Shown here: piece after piece, positions 40,092 through 49,507 of the stretch
Position numbering within the stretch: position 1 is the stretch's first letter
Layout: each line of letters opens with the position of its first letter
From: Bacilli bacterium
GTDB taxonomy: Bacteria; Bacillota_I; Bacilli_A; RFN20; CAG-288
NCBI GenBank assembly: GCA_022652945.1
Contig: JALCRV010000011.1
Location: forward strand, 1 to 64,000
DNA: 64,000 nt
Direction of reading: 5' to 3'
Translations under genes and position numbers: made by a program
The notes under the pieces: generated by a model
The model's database searches: none
Told to the model about the DNA's origin: nothing
The model's input: the letters and a program-made list of their open reading frames with translations, nothing else

Positions 40092-42944
40092 ATGTCAGAT
40101 GAGAAATTAAGAACGGATGATCAGCATTTCGCGGAGGCTAAATACGCTTCTGGGAAAAAGAAGAACTCATTGCCCGAGGGAGAAAAACCCCGCAAATGGA
40201 TTTTAAAGGTCTGCAACCATATCCAGGATCTTCCCGGCGTCCACGTTATACCCGGAGATCCGGAATATAACGCTTTAGCTTCCTGCATCGAAGATGAGGA
40301 ATGCAAAGTCGTCTTGAAGATGAAGCTTATGAAGCATTACTCTTTAGGGACTTTGATGAAAATGACCAAGCTTCAGGCAGATAAATTACAAGAGATGCTG
40401 AAGCATATGTGCTACGTCGGTCTTTTATGCTTCGATCCAGTCGATCCGGAAGTGGAGCTGGGAGGAGACGGGAAAAAGCAAGCTGGCTACTGGTATACCA
40501 TTTTTGTCCCTGGCATTTTAGAGGCGATGGTCAACAATGTCGCTAACGTTGAAAAACATCCGATTATCGCTCAGTCCTTCTCTGAATACACGATTAAAAG
40601 AATCATCCCTTTAGCCGGTAATCTTCCGACTGGAAGAGGTGTTATGCGTGTCATCCCGATTGAGTCGGCGATTAAAGATGACCCGAAGCATACTAAGGCC
40701 GAAGAGATTTCCCATTACGTTGATTCCGCTACCGATATCTCGGTTGCGGCTTGCTCCTGCCGTGTTTCTAGAAGATTGATGAATGAAGGCTGCGGACATC
40801 TTGAGCAGGATATGTGCCTGCAGTTTAATGAAGCGGCCAGAGATTTTATCGAGACGGGCAGGGGAAGAAGAATCAGCAAGGAAGAGGCCAATGCGATTAT
40901 CAAAAAGGCCGAAGATAATGGTCTGATGCACGAAACCCCGAATATCGATGGGGACGGGAAGACCCACGCGCTTTGTAACTGCTGCGGTTGTTCCTGCTTC
41001 TCTTTAAGAACCGGGGAGTATTTCCACACTTCGACTTTAATCCGCAGCAACTACATTTCTCATGTCGACCCTGAAAAATGCGTGGCTTGCGGGGAGTGCG
41101 TCGAAGTCTGCCCGATGAACGCTTTACGCTTAGGGGAAAGGCTGGAAAATAAAAAGCCGGTCATGGTTAAAGTCCCTCAGTCCGCTTACGATTATAAATG
41201 GGGTCCGGAGAAATGGAATCCGGATTTCCGTTTCAACCGTAAATACGTCATGGAAGAAAGCGGTACGGCGCCTTGTAAGGTCGCTTGCCCGGCTCATATC
41301 GCGATCGAAGGTTATATCGCTTTAGCTAAAGAAGGACGCTATGAAGAGGCTCTAGAACTGATTAAGAAAAAGAACCCGTTCCCGGCGGTTTGCGGGCGTG
41401 TATGCAATAAACGCTGCGAGGATGCCTGCACCCGTTGCACCCTCGGGGATAAGCTTCCGGTCTCAATCGACGAAATCAAAAAGTTCGTCGCGGAACTGGA
41501 TATGGATAAGTCTAAACGTCCCTTACCTAAGATACAGCATCCGGAATATGCCTCTCATAAGATGGCGATTATCGGGGCGGGGCCGGCGGGACTTTCCTGC
41601 GCTTACTATCTGGCGGTTATGGGTTATAAGGTCACGGCCTTTGAAAAAGAGAAGATGCTTGGCGGCATGCTGACGATGGGCATCCCTTCTTTCCGTCTCT
41701 CTAAAGAAGTTGTCAATGCGGAAATCGATGTCTTAAAAGATCTCGGAGTGGAGTTTAAGACCGGTATCGAAGTCGGTAAGGACGTGACGATTGAACAGTT
41801 AAGAAAAGAAGGCTACGAAGCCTTCTATGTCGCCATCGGCGCCCAGGGCGGAAGAAAACTTATGGTCCCGGGTGAGGAGGCGGAAGGTGTGATTTCCGGT
41901 ATTGATTTCTTAAGGGAAGTCAATCTAGGAAAGGCGAAGAAACTGAAGGGCCACGTCGTTTTGATGGGCGGAGGAAATGTCGCGATTGATGTAGCGAGAA
42001 CCGCTGTTAGATGGGGTGGAGAAAAAGTCGATCTGTACTGCTTAGAGACCCCGGAGATTATGACCGCGGGGAAAGAAGAAATCGAAGAAGCCAAGAAGGA
42101 AGGCATCTCGATCAATAACGGCTGGGGTGTTAAAGAATTCCACGCCAAAGACGGAAAATTGTTCGAGGTTGTCCTGAAGAAATGCACTTCGGTCTTTGAT
42201 CAAGACCATAAATTCAATCCGACTTACGATGAAAGCCAGACTCAGACTGTGCAATGCGATTACTTCCTCTCCGCAATCGGCCAGTCCTTCCTCTGGGGCG
42301 ATTTGCTTAAAGGGACGAAGGCTGTGGTCAGCCATGGAAGATTAGAGGCTGATCCTCTGACTTACCAGACCGGGGAGAAAGATATCTTCACCGGCGGAGA
42401 TTGTTATCATGGGACCAGGTTTGCGATCGATGCGATCGCCACGGGGCAGGAAGGAGCAGAATCCATGCACCGTTACGTCCATAAAGGACAGTCTTTACTG
42501 ATCGGACGTGTCCAGAATCCGTATTTAGCTAAGTACGAACTTGATAAAGATAACATCATCGTCGAAGGCTGGGATAATACTCCTCGTCAGGAACCTGAAA
42601 GGATGAAAGTCAAAAACCCGATGACTGATGATCGGGTCATCTTCTCAGAAGAGCAGATTAAGAAAGAATGTTCACGCTGCTTAAGATGCGGAAGAACTTA
42701 CGTCGATGAGACCATGTGCGTCGGCTGCGGGCTTTGCACCACCCGCTGCAAGTTCGATGCGATCCATCTCGAACGCCGCTTCGAGGCGAAGGGGACTAAT
42801 TATAAGAACATTTCTTCCTCTTCGATTCCGCATATCCTGACCCGTAACCTGAAGATTGTCTTCACGGGGAAAGGAAAGCAGAAATACATCGCGAAAGACG
42901 AGATTGTTAAGCACGAAGAAGAAAAGAAAGAGACCATCAAGTAA
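40092..42944 (+). CDS. Large Fe-S/FAD NAD(P)-dependent oxidoreductase (GltD-like)
   Basis: A 950-residue multidomain electron-transfer enzyme. The first ~320 residues carry a Cys-rich region (AACSCRVSRR, GCGHLEQDMC, LCNCCGCSC), followed by a [4Fe-4S] ferredoxin motif CVACGECVEVCP. Next is a glutamate-synthase-small-subunit-like module: the Cys-rich CGRVCNKRCEDACTRC, the FAD-binding GAGPAGLSCAYYLA, and the NAD(P)-binding GGGNVAIDVARTAVRWG. The C-terminus adds two more Cys clusters (CSRCLRCG and CVGCGLCTTRCKFDAI). It probably moves electrons between NAD(P)H and ferredoxin-like carriers. Placement between hypB and hypA suggests co-expression with a nickel enzyme, which is unusual. Confidence 0.85.
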   Translation: MSDEKLRTDDQHFAEAKYASGKKKNSLPEGEKPRKWILKVCNHIQDLPGVHVIPGDPEYNALASCIEDEECKVVLKMKLMKHYSLGTLMKMTKLQADKLQEMLKHMCYVGLLCFDPVDPEVELGGDGKKQAGYWYTIFVPGILEAMVNNVANVEKHPIIAQSFSEYTIKRIIPLAGNLPTGRGVMRVIPIESAIKDDPKHTKAEEISHYVDSATDISVAACSCRVSRRLMNEGCGHLEQDMCLQFNEAARDFIETGRGRRISKEEANAIIKKAEDNGLMHETPNIDGDGKTHALCNCCGCSCFSLRTGEYFHTSTLIRSNYISHVDPEKCVACGECVEVCPMNALRLGERLENKKPVMVKVPQSAYDYKWGPEKWNPDFRFNRKYVMEESGTAPCKVACPAHIAIEGYIALAKEGRYEEALELIKKKNPFPAVCGRVCNKRCEDACTRCTLGDKLPVSIDEIKKFVAELDMDKSKRPLPKIQHPEYASHKMAIIGAGPAGLSCAYYLAVMGYKVTAFEKEKMLGGMLTMGIPSFRLSKEVVNAEIDVLKDLGVEFKTGIEVGKDVTIEQLRKEGYEAFYVAIGAQGGRKLMVPGEEAEGVISGIDFLREVNLGKAKKLKGHVVLMGGGNVAIDVARTAVRWGGEKVDLYCLETPEIMTAGKEEIEEAKKEGISINNGWGVKEFHAKDGKLFEVVLKKCTSVFDQDHKFNPTYDESQTQTVQCDYFLSAIGQSFLWGDLLKGTKAVVSHGRLEADPLTYQTGEKDIFTGGDCYHGTRFAIDAIATGQEGAESMHRYVHKGQSLLIGRVQNPYLAKYELDKDNIIVEGWDNTPRQEPERMKVKNPMTDDRVIFSEEQIKKECSRCLRCGRTYVDETMCVGCGLCTTRCKFDAIHLERRFEAKGTNYKNISSSSIPHILTRNLKIVFTGKGKQKYIAKDEIVKHEEEKKETIK

Positions 42945-42949
42945 CTCTT

Positions 42950-43294
42950 ATGCATGAGATGGGCATCGTCTTTTCTCTGATGGATACTCTCCGTTCCGTG
43001 ATGAAAGACAATAACGTAACGGAGTTGAAATCCGTGACTTTAGAAGTCGGGGAAGCTTCTTTAGTGGTCCCCAGGTTCATGGAAGAATGCTGGGATGCTG
43101 CCAAAAGAAAAAGCGAATTCGCTGCTACCGACTTAAAAATCGTCATCGTCAAGGCGGAAGGAAGATGCAACCGCTGCGGAAAAATATTCCTGATTTCCGA
43201 TAATAAAAGAATCTGCCCGCACTGCGGGGCGGCGGATGAATTCGTAACCGTGAGCGGCACGGAACTGAATATTAAGGAAATCGAAGCGGCTTAG
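42950..43294 (+). CDS. hypA: Nickel metallochaperone HypA
   Basis: A 114-residue nickel chaperone. It starts MHEMGI with the nickel-binding His2 and has the structural zinc site CNRCG...CPHCG. The length is normal. It starts 5 bp after the oxidoreductase stop, so translation is coupled, and a strong terminator follows. HypA hands nickel to the HypB complex and the target enzyme. Confidence 0.93.
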   Translation: MHEMGIVFSLMDTLRSVMKDNNVTELKSVTLEVGEASLVVPRFMEECWDAAKRKSEFAATDLKIVIVKAEGRCNRCGKIFLISDNKRICPHCGAADEFVTVSGTELNIKEIEAA

Positions 43295-43310
43295 TTATTA
43301 TTGAGACTGA

Positions 43311-43337
43311 GAAGCGAGTTCCATCTCGCTTCTTTTT
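43311..43337 (+). terminator. Terminator of hyp operon
   Basis: Perfect 8-bp stem GAAGCGAG/CTCGCTTC with a 6-base loop and five T, 16 bp after the hypA stop. Confidence 0.9.
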
Positions 43338-43472
43338 ATTGGACTGATTTCCTTAAATTTAATGGGGAGGGAAGACATCATTCCTATTTTGGGATTTTAG
43401 GACATAAAAGATGGAAACCTCGTTAAAAGGCTGAAGAAGAGAAAAAGCATCTTCATTTTTCCCGATTTCGGA

Positions 43473-43478
43473 TATAAT
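43473..43478 (+). promoter_or_regulatory. -10 element of response-regulator gene, leaderless start
   Basis: TATAAT lies 7 bases before ATG 43486. The earlier ATG at 43477 is part of the -10 itself and cannot be in the transcript. No Shine-Dalgarno site fits between. Confidence 0.6.
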
Positions 43479-43485
43479 GATTTCA

Positions 43486-44193
43486 ATGAATAACGAGTAC
43501 TGCATTTATTCGATTGAGGATGACGCGGAAATCGCGGATATTATCTGCCTCGCTTTACGTGGGCAGGGTTTTGACGTAACTAATTTCCCGACCGGGGAAG
43601 ATTTCTTGAAAGCCATGGAGGGAAGTAAGAAACCTAACATGATCCTTCTTGATCTGATGCTTCCGGGAATCCAGGGGAGAGATATCTTAAAAGCCCTCCG
43701 CTCTAATCCGCAGAATCAGAATATCGTCATTATCATCGTCTCCGCTAAGTCCTTAGTCGGGGATAAGATCGATGTGCTGAATCTCGGAGCTGATGATTAT
43801 ATTCCTAAGCCTTTTGATATCAATGAATTCATCTCGAGGATCAATGCCCATTACCGTAGACATATCCAGGCGGAGAATAAGACCGTCACCTTGCAGATAG
43901 GTGAATTCCTGATTGACTTAGATAATAAGACTTTGAAAAAAGATGATGTCCTGCTGGATCTTACCCCGAGTGAATACGAGATTGCGGAGATGCTTTTCAC
44001 CTCGAAAGGCTCCATCGTCCCCAAAAGCGCCATCGCCGAAAAACTTTACGGGAAGACTATATCCCCGGAAAAACAGAAAAAACAATTCCGGACGATCGAT
44101 ATGCATGTTAAAGATCTCCGCCAGAAACTTGGGGAGAGCGGAAAAGGCTTGATTAAAACCGTCTTTGGCAACGGTTATACGATTGAAGGATGA
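43486..44193 (+). CDS. OmpR/PhoB-family response regulator
   Basis: A 235-residue two-component regulator. The receiver domain has the acidic pair SIEDDAEI, the phospho-acceptor Asp in MILLDLMLPG, the Thr/Ser switch in IIVSAKS and the Lys in DDYIPKPFD. The C-terminal winged helix is of OmpR type (LLDLTPSEYEIAEMLF, RTIDMHVKDLRQKLG). ATG 43486 is preferred because TATAAT sits 7 bases upstream, implying a leaderless mRNA. The stop overlaps the start of the sensor kinase gene. It probably controls the transporter operon downstream, judged by position. Confidence 0.9.
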   Translation: MNNEYCIYSIEDDAEIADIICLALRGQGFDVTNFPTGEDFLKAMEGSKKPNMILLDLMLPGIQGRDILKALRSNPQNQNIVIIIVSAKSLVGDKIDVLNLGADDYIPKPFDINEFISRINAHYRRHIQAENKTVTLQIGEFLIDLDNKTLKKDDVLLDLTPSEYEIAEMLFTSKGSIVPKSAIAEKLYGKTISPEKQKKQFRTIDMHVKDLRQKLGESGKGLIKTVFGNGYTIEG

Positions 44194-45881
44194 ATAGGAA
44201 AAAAGTCCTGCTGAGGAATTTTCTGCTCGCCTTGGTCGGGTTCCTGATTTATTTTGGAACCTGCCTGGCCTTTTTTCTTTTTAGCAAAAACGAGGAATTA
44301 TCCATCGAAGAGACATACGCAACTCGTCTAGTTGCCAATTTAGAAAGCGGGAAGAGCAGCGTCGATGAAGTTAATCGTATCGCTTATAAAGATCAGGTTT
44401 TTCACCTTTCCTTTTACGATCTGAACAATCCGATTCCGACTCTTGATAACCAGGATTACTACCTTAACAATAACGGGTATATCCCTCAGCAGACCGAATA
44501 TTCGAAGATTGTCTTTTCTTACGATGAATATTTTAAAGCGGACTGTCTGACTTCCACTTACTATCTTAAAGCCCAGAATGTATATTTAAGAGTCAATAAG
44601 AAACTTTCACCTTCGTATCTGACATCAAAAGCTCTTTTTATTTACGGGACCCTCGCTTTTCTAGGCTTGGATATCGTGTTTTATATCCTGGCTTATTATT
44701 TCTTCAAACGCTCCTTAAGGCCTTTAAAATTACAGGTCGAGAAACTTCAAGACGTCGTCAAGAAAAACCACGACATCGAATTCGAGGATGACTTAGACTA
44801 TCTCACGGCGATGATCAGGGACTCCCGCCACGCCTTAAAGCACGAACTGGAAGAAAATCAAATCGGCAGTCAGAAAATTGAGTTTATCCTTGATTCCTTC
44901 TCCGAAGGACTGATTGTCATCGACTCTACTTACAGGGTCATTATCCTTAATAAAAAGACTTTGAGCATCTTTAAAAAAGAGAGGAGCGACATCGAACAAA
45001 GATACCTGAATACTTTAGGTGTCTCCCATGAACTGGAAGTCAATTTCTCGATGGTCATCCACACGAAAAAACAGATTACTTTCATCGAAAAAATCGATGG
45101 GAGAGTTTACCAGTGCGATATTAACCCGATCGATTACGCTTGGACAAGGGATGAAGCGACTAATCAGCAAGTCGGAGCTTCCTTATTGATGATCGATATC
45201 ACCGATGAATACAATTCCGGAGAAATGAAAAAAGAATTCTTCGCTAACGCTTCCCACGAATTAAAATCTCCTTTGACCTCAATCCTCGGTTATCTTCAAC
45301 TGATCGAAAACGGAACCATCAAAGAAAAAGATACTCCTTTAGCTATTCAGAAGTGCATCGACGATGCCAACCGTATGAATAAGATTATCTCGGATATGCT
45401 CTCCCTCTCCTCCTTAGAAAGGGAATCTTTACGCCCGATTGAGGAAATCTCTCTTCCTTCCGCCTTGCAGTCTATCTTGTCTTCTTTGAAACTGCAGTGT
45501 GAAATCAAGAAGATTACCGTCCAGACTAAGCTTTCACCGATGATCGTTAAGATGAATCCGGATGATTTTGATAAGATGGTCCGTAACTTAATCGATAACG
45601 GCATCAAATACAATAAAGAAGGCGGAAAGCTCATTGTCAGCAATGATAATAAACTAAGGACCCTGACTATCGAGGATAATGGTATCGGTATCGCTGAAGA
45701 AAATGTCCCTAGGGTTTTTGAACGCTTTTTCAGAGTCGATAAAGCCCGTTCGCGAAGAAACGGCGGGACGGGACTAGGGCTAGCGATCGTTAAACATATC
45801 TGCAACTATTATGAATTAGAAATCACCCTCGATTCCACCTTGGGCAAGGGAAGCCGCTTTACGATTCATTTCCCGGAATAA
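44190..45881 (+). CDS. PhoR/WalK-type sensor histidine kinase
   Basis: A 563-residue membrane sensor kinase. Helix 1 (about 8-32) and helix 2 (about 147-170) bound an extracellular domain of ~115 residues. A PAS-like domain (LDSFSEGLIVIDSTYRVII) follows, then the dimerisation H-box FFANASHELKSPLTSILGYL. The ATPase domain has N-box NLIDNGIKYN, G1 EDNGIGIAEE, F-box FERFFRVDKAR and G2 GGTGLGLAI. Its start overlaps the regulator's stop by 4 bp (ATGA). The SBP-permease-ATPase operon follows, so the pair may sense that transporter's substrate or phosphate-like limitation. Confidence 0.92.
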   Translation: MNRKKVLLRNFLLALVGFLIYFGTCLAFFLFSKNEELSIEETYATRLVANLESGKSSVDEVNRIAYKDQVFHLSFYDLNNPIPTLDNQDYYLNNNGYIPQQTEYSKIVFSYDEYFKADCLTSTYYLKAQNVYLRVNKKLSPSYLTSKALFIYGTLAFLGLDIVFYILAYYFFKRSLRPLKLQVEKLQDVVKKNHDIEFEDDLDYLTAMIRDSRHALKHELEENQIGSQKIEFILDSFSEGLIVIDSTYRVIILNKKTLSIFKKERSDIEQRYLNTLGVSHELEVNFSMVIHTKKQITFIEKIDGRVYQCDINPIDYAWTRDEATNQQVGASLLMIDITDEYNSGEMKKEFFANASHELKSPLTSILGYLQLIENGTIKEKDTPLAIQKCIDDANRMNKIISDMLSLSSLERESLRPIEEISLPSALQSILSSLKLQCEIKKITVQTKLSPMIVKMNPDDFDKMVRNLIDNGIKYNKEGGKLIVSNDNKLRTLTIEDNGIGIAEENVPRVFERFFRVDKARSRRNGGTGLGLAIVKHICNYYELEITLDSTLGKGSRFTIHFPE

Positions 45882-45990
45882 TCGATTAAAAAAGCGAAGA
45901 TGCAAAGAAAAACATCTCATTTCTTATACGCTAAAAAGCCCTTCACTAAAGGATTTTTCTTAGGCTTAAAACTTAAATGTAAAGTTTTTC

Positions 45991-46019
45991 TTGACTTGTA
46001 AACGCTTTCACCTTACAAT
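45991..46019 (+). promoter_or_regulatory. Transporter promoter with cre site in the spacer
   Basis: TTGACT (45991-45996), a 17-bp spacer and TACAAT (46014-46019). The spacer contains TGTAAACGCTTTCA (45997-46010), a full match to the CcpA cre consensus, between the two promoter boxes. Bound CcpA would block RNA polymerase, so catabolite repression of this operon is predicted. A small GCAAAG/CTTTGC stem-loop lies in the leader. Confidence 0.85.
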
Positions 46020-46066
46020 TAAGGCAGCAAAGAAATTTACTTTGCGTTTCAATAGGAGGAATTGAA

Positions 46067-47506
46067 ATGAAGAAAAGAATTCTGATGCTTAGCTTAGTTG
46101 CTTTTGCTGCTTTAGGGCTGACCGGCTGCGGTACACCCGCTGTTTCGTCTGTCGCTGCGTCTTCAGCCACTGCCTCTTCGGCTGCTGCTTCTTCAGCTGT
46201 CCCTGAGACCGCTGTCCAGAAGGCTGTTAAAGAGGCCATGACTTTATCCCGCGACGAACTCATGAAGAAAGCCGCTGCGGAATTAGGTGAAAAAGGCAAG
46301 TTGAAAGTCTTAGCTGTCACTTCCCGTGGCGGCAAGGATGCTCCGAAAAATAAGTTTAAGGCACTGTTAGCTGCGGCTGGCTCCACCAACACCGATCCGG
46401 TCGGATACGATTCGACTGTCGATGGCAAGATCTACACCACTCTCTGCGGTGAAATCGAAGCGGGCGTCACCGATGGTTATTCTGGCGCTATTCTCCAGGA
46501 TGGCTATCAGCTGCAGAAGAAGTTCATCGATACTGGTTACCAGACTAACTACATCCCTAAGGAATGGAAAGATGATGCTTCAACCATCAAGGAAGGGAAC
46601 GATGATCCTTTCACTCTCCAGTACAACTTCAAGACTTGGATGGTCAACAACAAGAATAAAGATACGACCATCGATAATGTCTGGGATATTACCGCTGATA
46701 AGTATAAGGGCAAGCTGTTCACCATGGATCCGGCGAATGAAAACGTCAACATGGACTGGCTCATCATGCTCACTTCCGATAAATGGGCTGCTGATCTGAA
46801 GACCTCTTTCGAAGCTGCCAGCAACGATAACAAAGGTCTTGATCTTACTCCGTATGAGAAGTATGGAACTGCTAAATATTCCTATGCTTTCATCGCTAAA
46901 TACCTTGAGAACGCTGTCTTCTACGGTGATGATGGCAAGGCTGTCGATGCCTTGGCTTCCACTCCGGGTTCCATCGGCTGGATTGTCTATTCCAAGATTC
47001 AGAACATCAAGGAAACTGCTGAAAAATCCAAGAAGAACATCGTGATCTCCGCTTTAGGCGAGGCCAATAGCGATGGCAAGACTATCGCCAACTCCGCGAT
47101 GACTGGCTTTGGTGGATTCATGTATAAGCACTATATGTCCATCATGCCTAATGCTCAGTATCCGTATGCGACTTGCGCTTTCTTCAATGTCCTTTCGACC
47201 ACTCCGGAAGGCTATACTGCCTGGGCTGCTGATGTCGGCGATTATCCGACTATGCAGTCGATTAACAAAGACAGAACCGTCAACGGCCATGGCACTTTAG
47301 CCACCACCGCTGGTGAAGATGGCACCTTCGCTTGGACTCAGGATGCAACTAAGGAAAACGTCTTCCCTTGCTTGAACGATCCTTCCGCCACTTGGTGGAA
47401 TGATGCTAGCAAAGGTGATGCTGTCGTTGAGACTCCTTCCTACATTGGAACTAAGTACAATGCGGTCAAGCACTTCATCGATGTCTGCATCGCTGCCAAG
47501 GCTTAA
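46067..47506 (+). CDS. ABC transporter substrate-binding lipoprotein
   Basis: A 479-residue lipoprotein: signal ending LTGC (Cys near 21) and an Ala/Ser/Val-rich linker of about 30 residues. The mature domain has a binding-protein fold (GKLKVLAVTSRGGKDAPKNKF, TIDNVWDITADKYKGKLFTMD, GSIGWIVYSKI) near the iron / phosphonate / sugar-phosphate group that pairs with fused FbpB-like permeases. TAGGAGGAA precedes the ATG. A strong hairpin separates it from the permease gene. The cre site in its promoter favours a carbon-containing ligand over iron, but the ligand is not determinable by eye. Confidence 0.82.
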   Translation: MKKRILMLSLVAFAALGLTGCGTPAVSSVAASSATASSAAASSAVPETAVQKAVKEAMTLSRDELMKKAAAELGEKGKLKVLAVTSRGGKDAPKNKFKALLAAAGSTNTDPVGYDSTVDGKIYTTLCGEIEAGVTDGYSGAILQDGYQLQKKFIDTGYQTNYIPKEWKDDASTIKEGNDDPFTLQYNFKTWMVNNKNKDTTIDNVWDITADKYKGKLFTMDPANENVNMDWLIMLTSDKWAADLKTSFEAASNDNKGLDLTPYEKYGTAKYSYAFIAKYLENAVFYGDDGKAVDALASTPGSIGWIVYSKIQNIKETAEKSKKNIVISALGEANSDGKTIANSAMTGFGGFMYKHYMSIMPNAQYPYATCAFFNVLSTTPEGYTAWAADVGDYPTMQSINKDRTVNGHGTLATTAGEDGTFAWTQDATKENVFPCLNDPSATWWNDASKGDAVVETPSYIGTKYNAVKHFIDVCIAAKA

Positions 47507-47526
47507 TAGTTGATTCAGTCTTAATT

Positions 47527-47566
47527 GAAAGCAAGCTGGGCTTTAAGCCTGGCTTGCTTTCTCTCT
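47527..47566 (+). promoter_or_regulatory. Intercistronic hairpin after binding-protein gene
   Basis: GAAAGCAAGC (47527-47536) pairs perfectly with GCTTGCTTTC (47552-47561), with GGCTTTAAGCC pairing inside; a T run follows. It lies between binding protein and permease, as in the cello-oligosaccharide operon, and probably gives partial termination or mRNA protection. Confidence 0.8.
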
Positions 47567-47599
47567 TTTTAGAAGTCTACGATCGAAAGGGGAATAAAA

Positions 47600-49504
47600 A
47601 TGGAAAAGGGAAATCCCGGATCTAACGGTCCAAGTTCCAAGACACCTGGCTCGACCAGGCTTGATCCGATGAACCGTAATTTCAATCGTCAGGTGGTGCG
47701 CGGCTTCAATAACGTCAAAACGTATTTTTCGAATCCCGCCAACACCTTGCTTTGTATTTTTTTGGTGATTCTTCTGATTTTAAATGTCGCTCCGATGATT
47801 TCGGTCGTAAAAGATGCTTTTACTTTCCATGTTGGGGAAACGGATGCTTTATACAATGATACCGACCCGGGATCTTTTACCACTTATCACTGGGTAGAGG
47901 TTTTTGCCTCCGATACCTCCACGGGCTACTTCTGGAAACCTTTAGGTCATTCATTGTTGGTTTCCACCCTCGCCTGCGCTTTCGCCATTATTTTCGGCGG
48001 TTTAGCAGCCTATTTTATCTGCCGGACCAATATGAAATTGAAAAAGTTCATTTCGGCGGTCTTTATTTTCCCTTACATCATGCCGCAATGGACTTTAGCT
48101 CTGTTCTGGAAAAACTTCTTTATCTCAACTGAATGCGGAAAATTAGGCTACGTTGGGGAACTCCAGGCTTTAACTGGCATCGCTAGCCCTCTATGGTTCG
48201 TCTTCGGGGCTTTCCCGATTTCGGTCGTTCTGGGTCTGCATTACGCTCCGTTTGCCTATATCCTTATCGGTGGCGTCTTAAGAAACATGGATGCTAACTT
48301 AGAAGAAGCCGCGACCATTTTGAACATTCCGAAATGGAAGACGTTCTTCAAAGTCACTATTCCGATGCTTAAACCCGCCATTCTCTCCACGATTCTTCTC
48401 GTCTTCTCCGCCGCGATGTCCTCTTACCCGGTCGCTCAGACTTTGGGCACACCTGTTAACTATTTCGTCTTGGCGGTCAAGATGAAGGGGATGATCGAAG
48501 GTTCCTCCGGTGCTAAAATCGGGCAGGGCGCCATCGTCTCAATCGTCTTGATTCTCTTCGGCTTTGCGATCTTGGCTATGAACCAGATCGCTACGGGCTC
48601 CAGAAAACAATTCACTACTGTTTCCGGTAAATCCGGTCAGGTAACGAAGATTGATCTTGGCAAAGTCGGAAAGTGGATCGCCGGAATCGTCTTCACCATC
48701 TTAGTTGTCTTCTTCTGCATCGGCCCGATGATTTCCTTCTTAATCGAATCGTTAGTTCCTAACCCCGGCGATTATTCTTCCGGTTTAACCTTCTATTACT
48801 GGACCACTTCAAATATCATCCGCAACGATTACCACGGTGTATTTAATGAACCGAAGATCTGGGAAGCCTTAAAAGGCTCGGTGATCCTAGCGATCTCCTG
48901 CTCCTTGATCGCTGGCACCTGCGGCTTATTGATCGGTTATGCCGTCGCGAAAAAGAGGAAGAGCAAGCTGGCTCAGTTCGTCAATGGTCTGGCTTTCTTC
49001 CCGTATTTGCTCCCGTCCGTTTCCTTATCCGCCGTCTTTATGCTCCTCGCCTTAAGTCTTTCTAAAGACCATATCACTTACTTCTATAAGAACCCGATGG
49101 TGGTCTGCATCATCCTCGGCTCCTTGAAATACATACCTTTCGCTTCACGTTCCTCCTTGAACGCCATGATGCAATTAAGCGGGGAAATCGAAGAAGCTGG
49201 TGTCATTCAAAATGTCCACTGGTGGAAGAGAATGACCAGGATCGTCTTCCCGATTCAAAAGAGCGCTTTCCTCTCAGGTTATCTGCTGCCGTTTATCTCC
49301 TGCATGAGAGAGCTTAACCTCTTCATCTTCATCGGTTCGGATACGATGATTCTCACTAAATTCATGTACTTGCTAGAAGATACGGGTGTCGCCGCTTTGG
49401 AAAATGCGGCCAACCTGATCTTGGTCGTTATCATTCTTGTCGTCAACTGGGGAGTCAATCTCCTCACCGGCGCTTCGATCGATAAAGGTATAGGAGGAAA
49501 ATAA
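47600..49504 (+). CDS. Fused two-domain ABC transporter permease (FbpB-like)
   Basis: A 634-residue membrane protein holding two MetI-type permease units in one chain, about 12 helices in all. The first EAA loop is LEEAATILNIPKWKTFFKVTIP and the second IEEAGVIQNVHWWKRMTRIVFP. A hydrophilic link near residue 340 joins the halves. This layout is typical of Fe3+ (FbpB), thiamine, 2-aminoethylphosphonate and sugar-phosphate importers. GAAAGGGG precedes the ATG. The ATPase gene follows after 3 bp. Confidence 0.9.
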   Translation: MEKGNPGSNGPSSKTPGSTRLDPMNRNFNRQVVRGFNNVKTYFSNPANTLLCIFLVILLILNVAPMISVVKDAFTFHVGETDALYNDTDPGSFTTYHWVEVFASDTSTGYFWKPLGHSLLVSTLACAFAIIFGGLAAYFICRTNMKLKKFISAVFIFPYIMPQWTLALFWKNFFISTECGKLGYVGELQALTGIASPLWFVFGAFPISVVLGLHYAPFAYILIGGVLRNMDANLEEAATILNIPKWKTFFKVTIPMLKPAILSTILLVFSAAMSSYPVAQTLGTPVNYFVLAVKMKGMIEGSSGAKIGQGAIVSIVLILFGFAILAMNQIATGSRKQFTTVSGKSGQVTKIDLGKVGKWIAGIVFTILVVFFCIGPMISFLIESLVPNPGDYSSGLTFYYWTTSNIIRNDYHGVFNEPKIWEALKGSVILAISCSLIAGTCGLLIGYAVAKKRKSKLAQFVNGLAFFPYLLPSVSLSAVFMLLALSLSKDHITYFYKNPMVVCIILGSLKYIPFASRSSLNAMMQLSGEIEEAGVIQNVHWWKRMTRIVFPIQKSAFLSGYLLPFISCMRELNLFIFIGSDTMILTKFMYLLEDTGVAALENAANLILVVIILVVNWGVNLLTGASIDKGIGGK

Positions 49505-49507
49505 ACC

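Noticed and set aside
40092..42944. Reading the oxidoreductase as the glutamate synthase small subunit
   Set aside because: It is about twice the length of GltD, has additional Fe-S regions at both ends and no gltB-like large subunit beside it.
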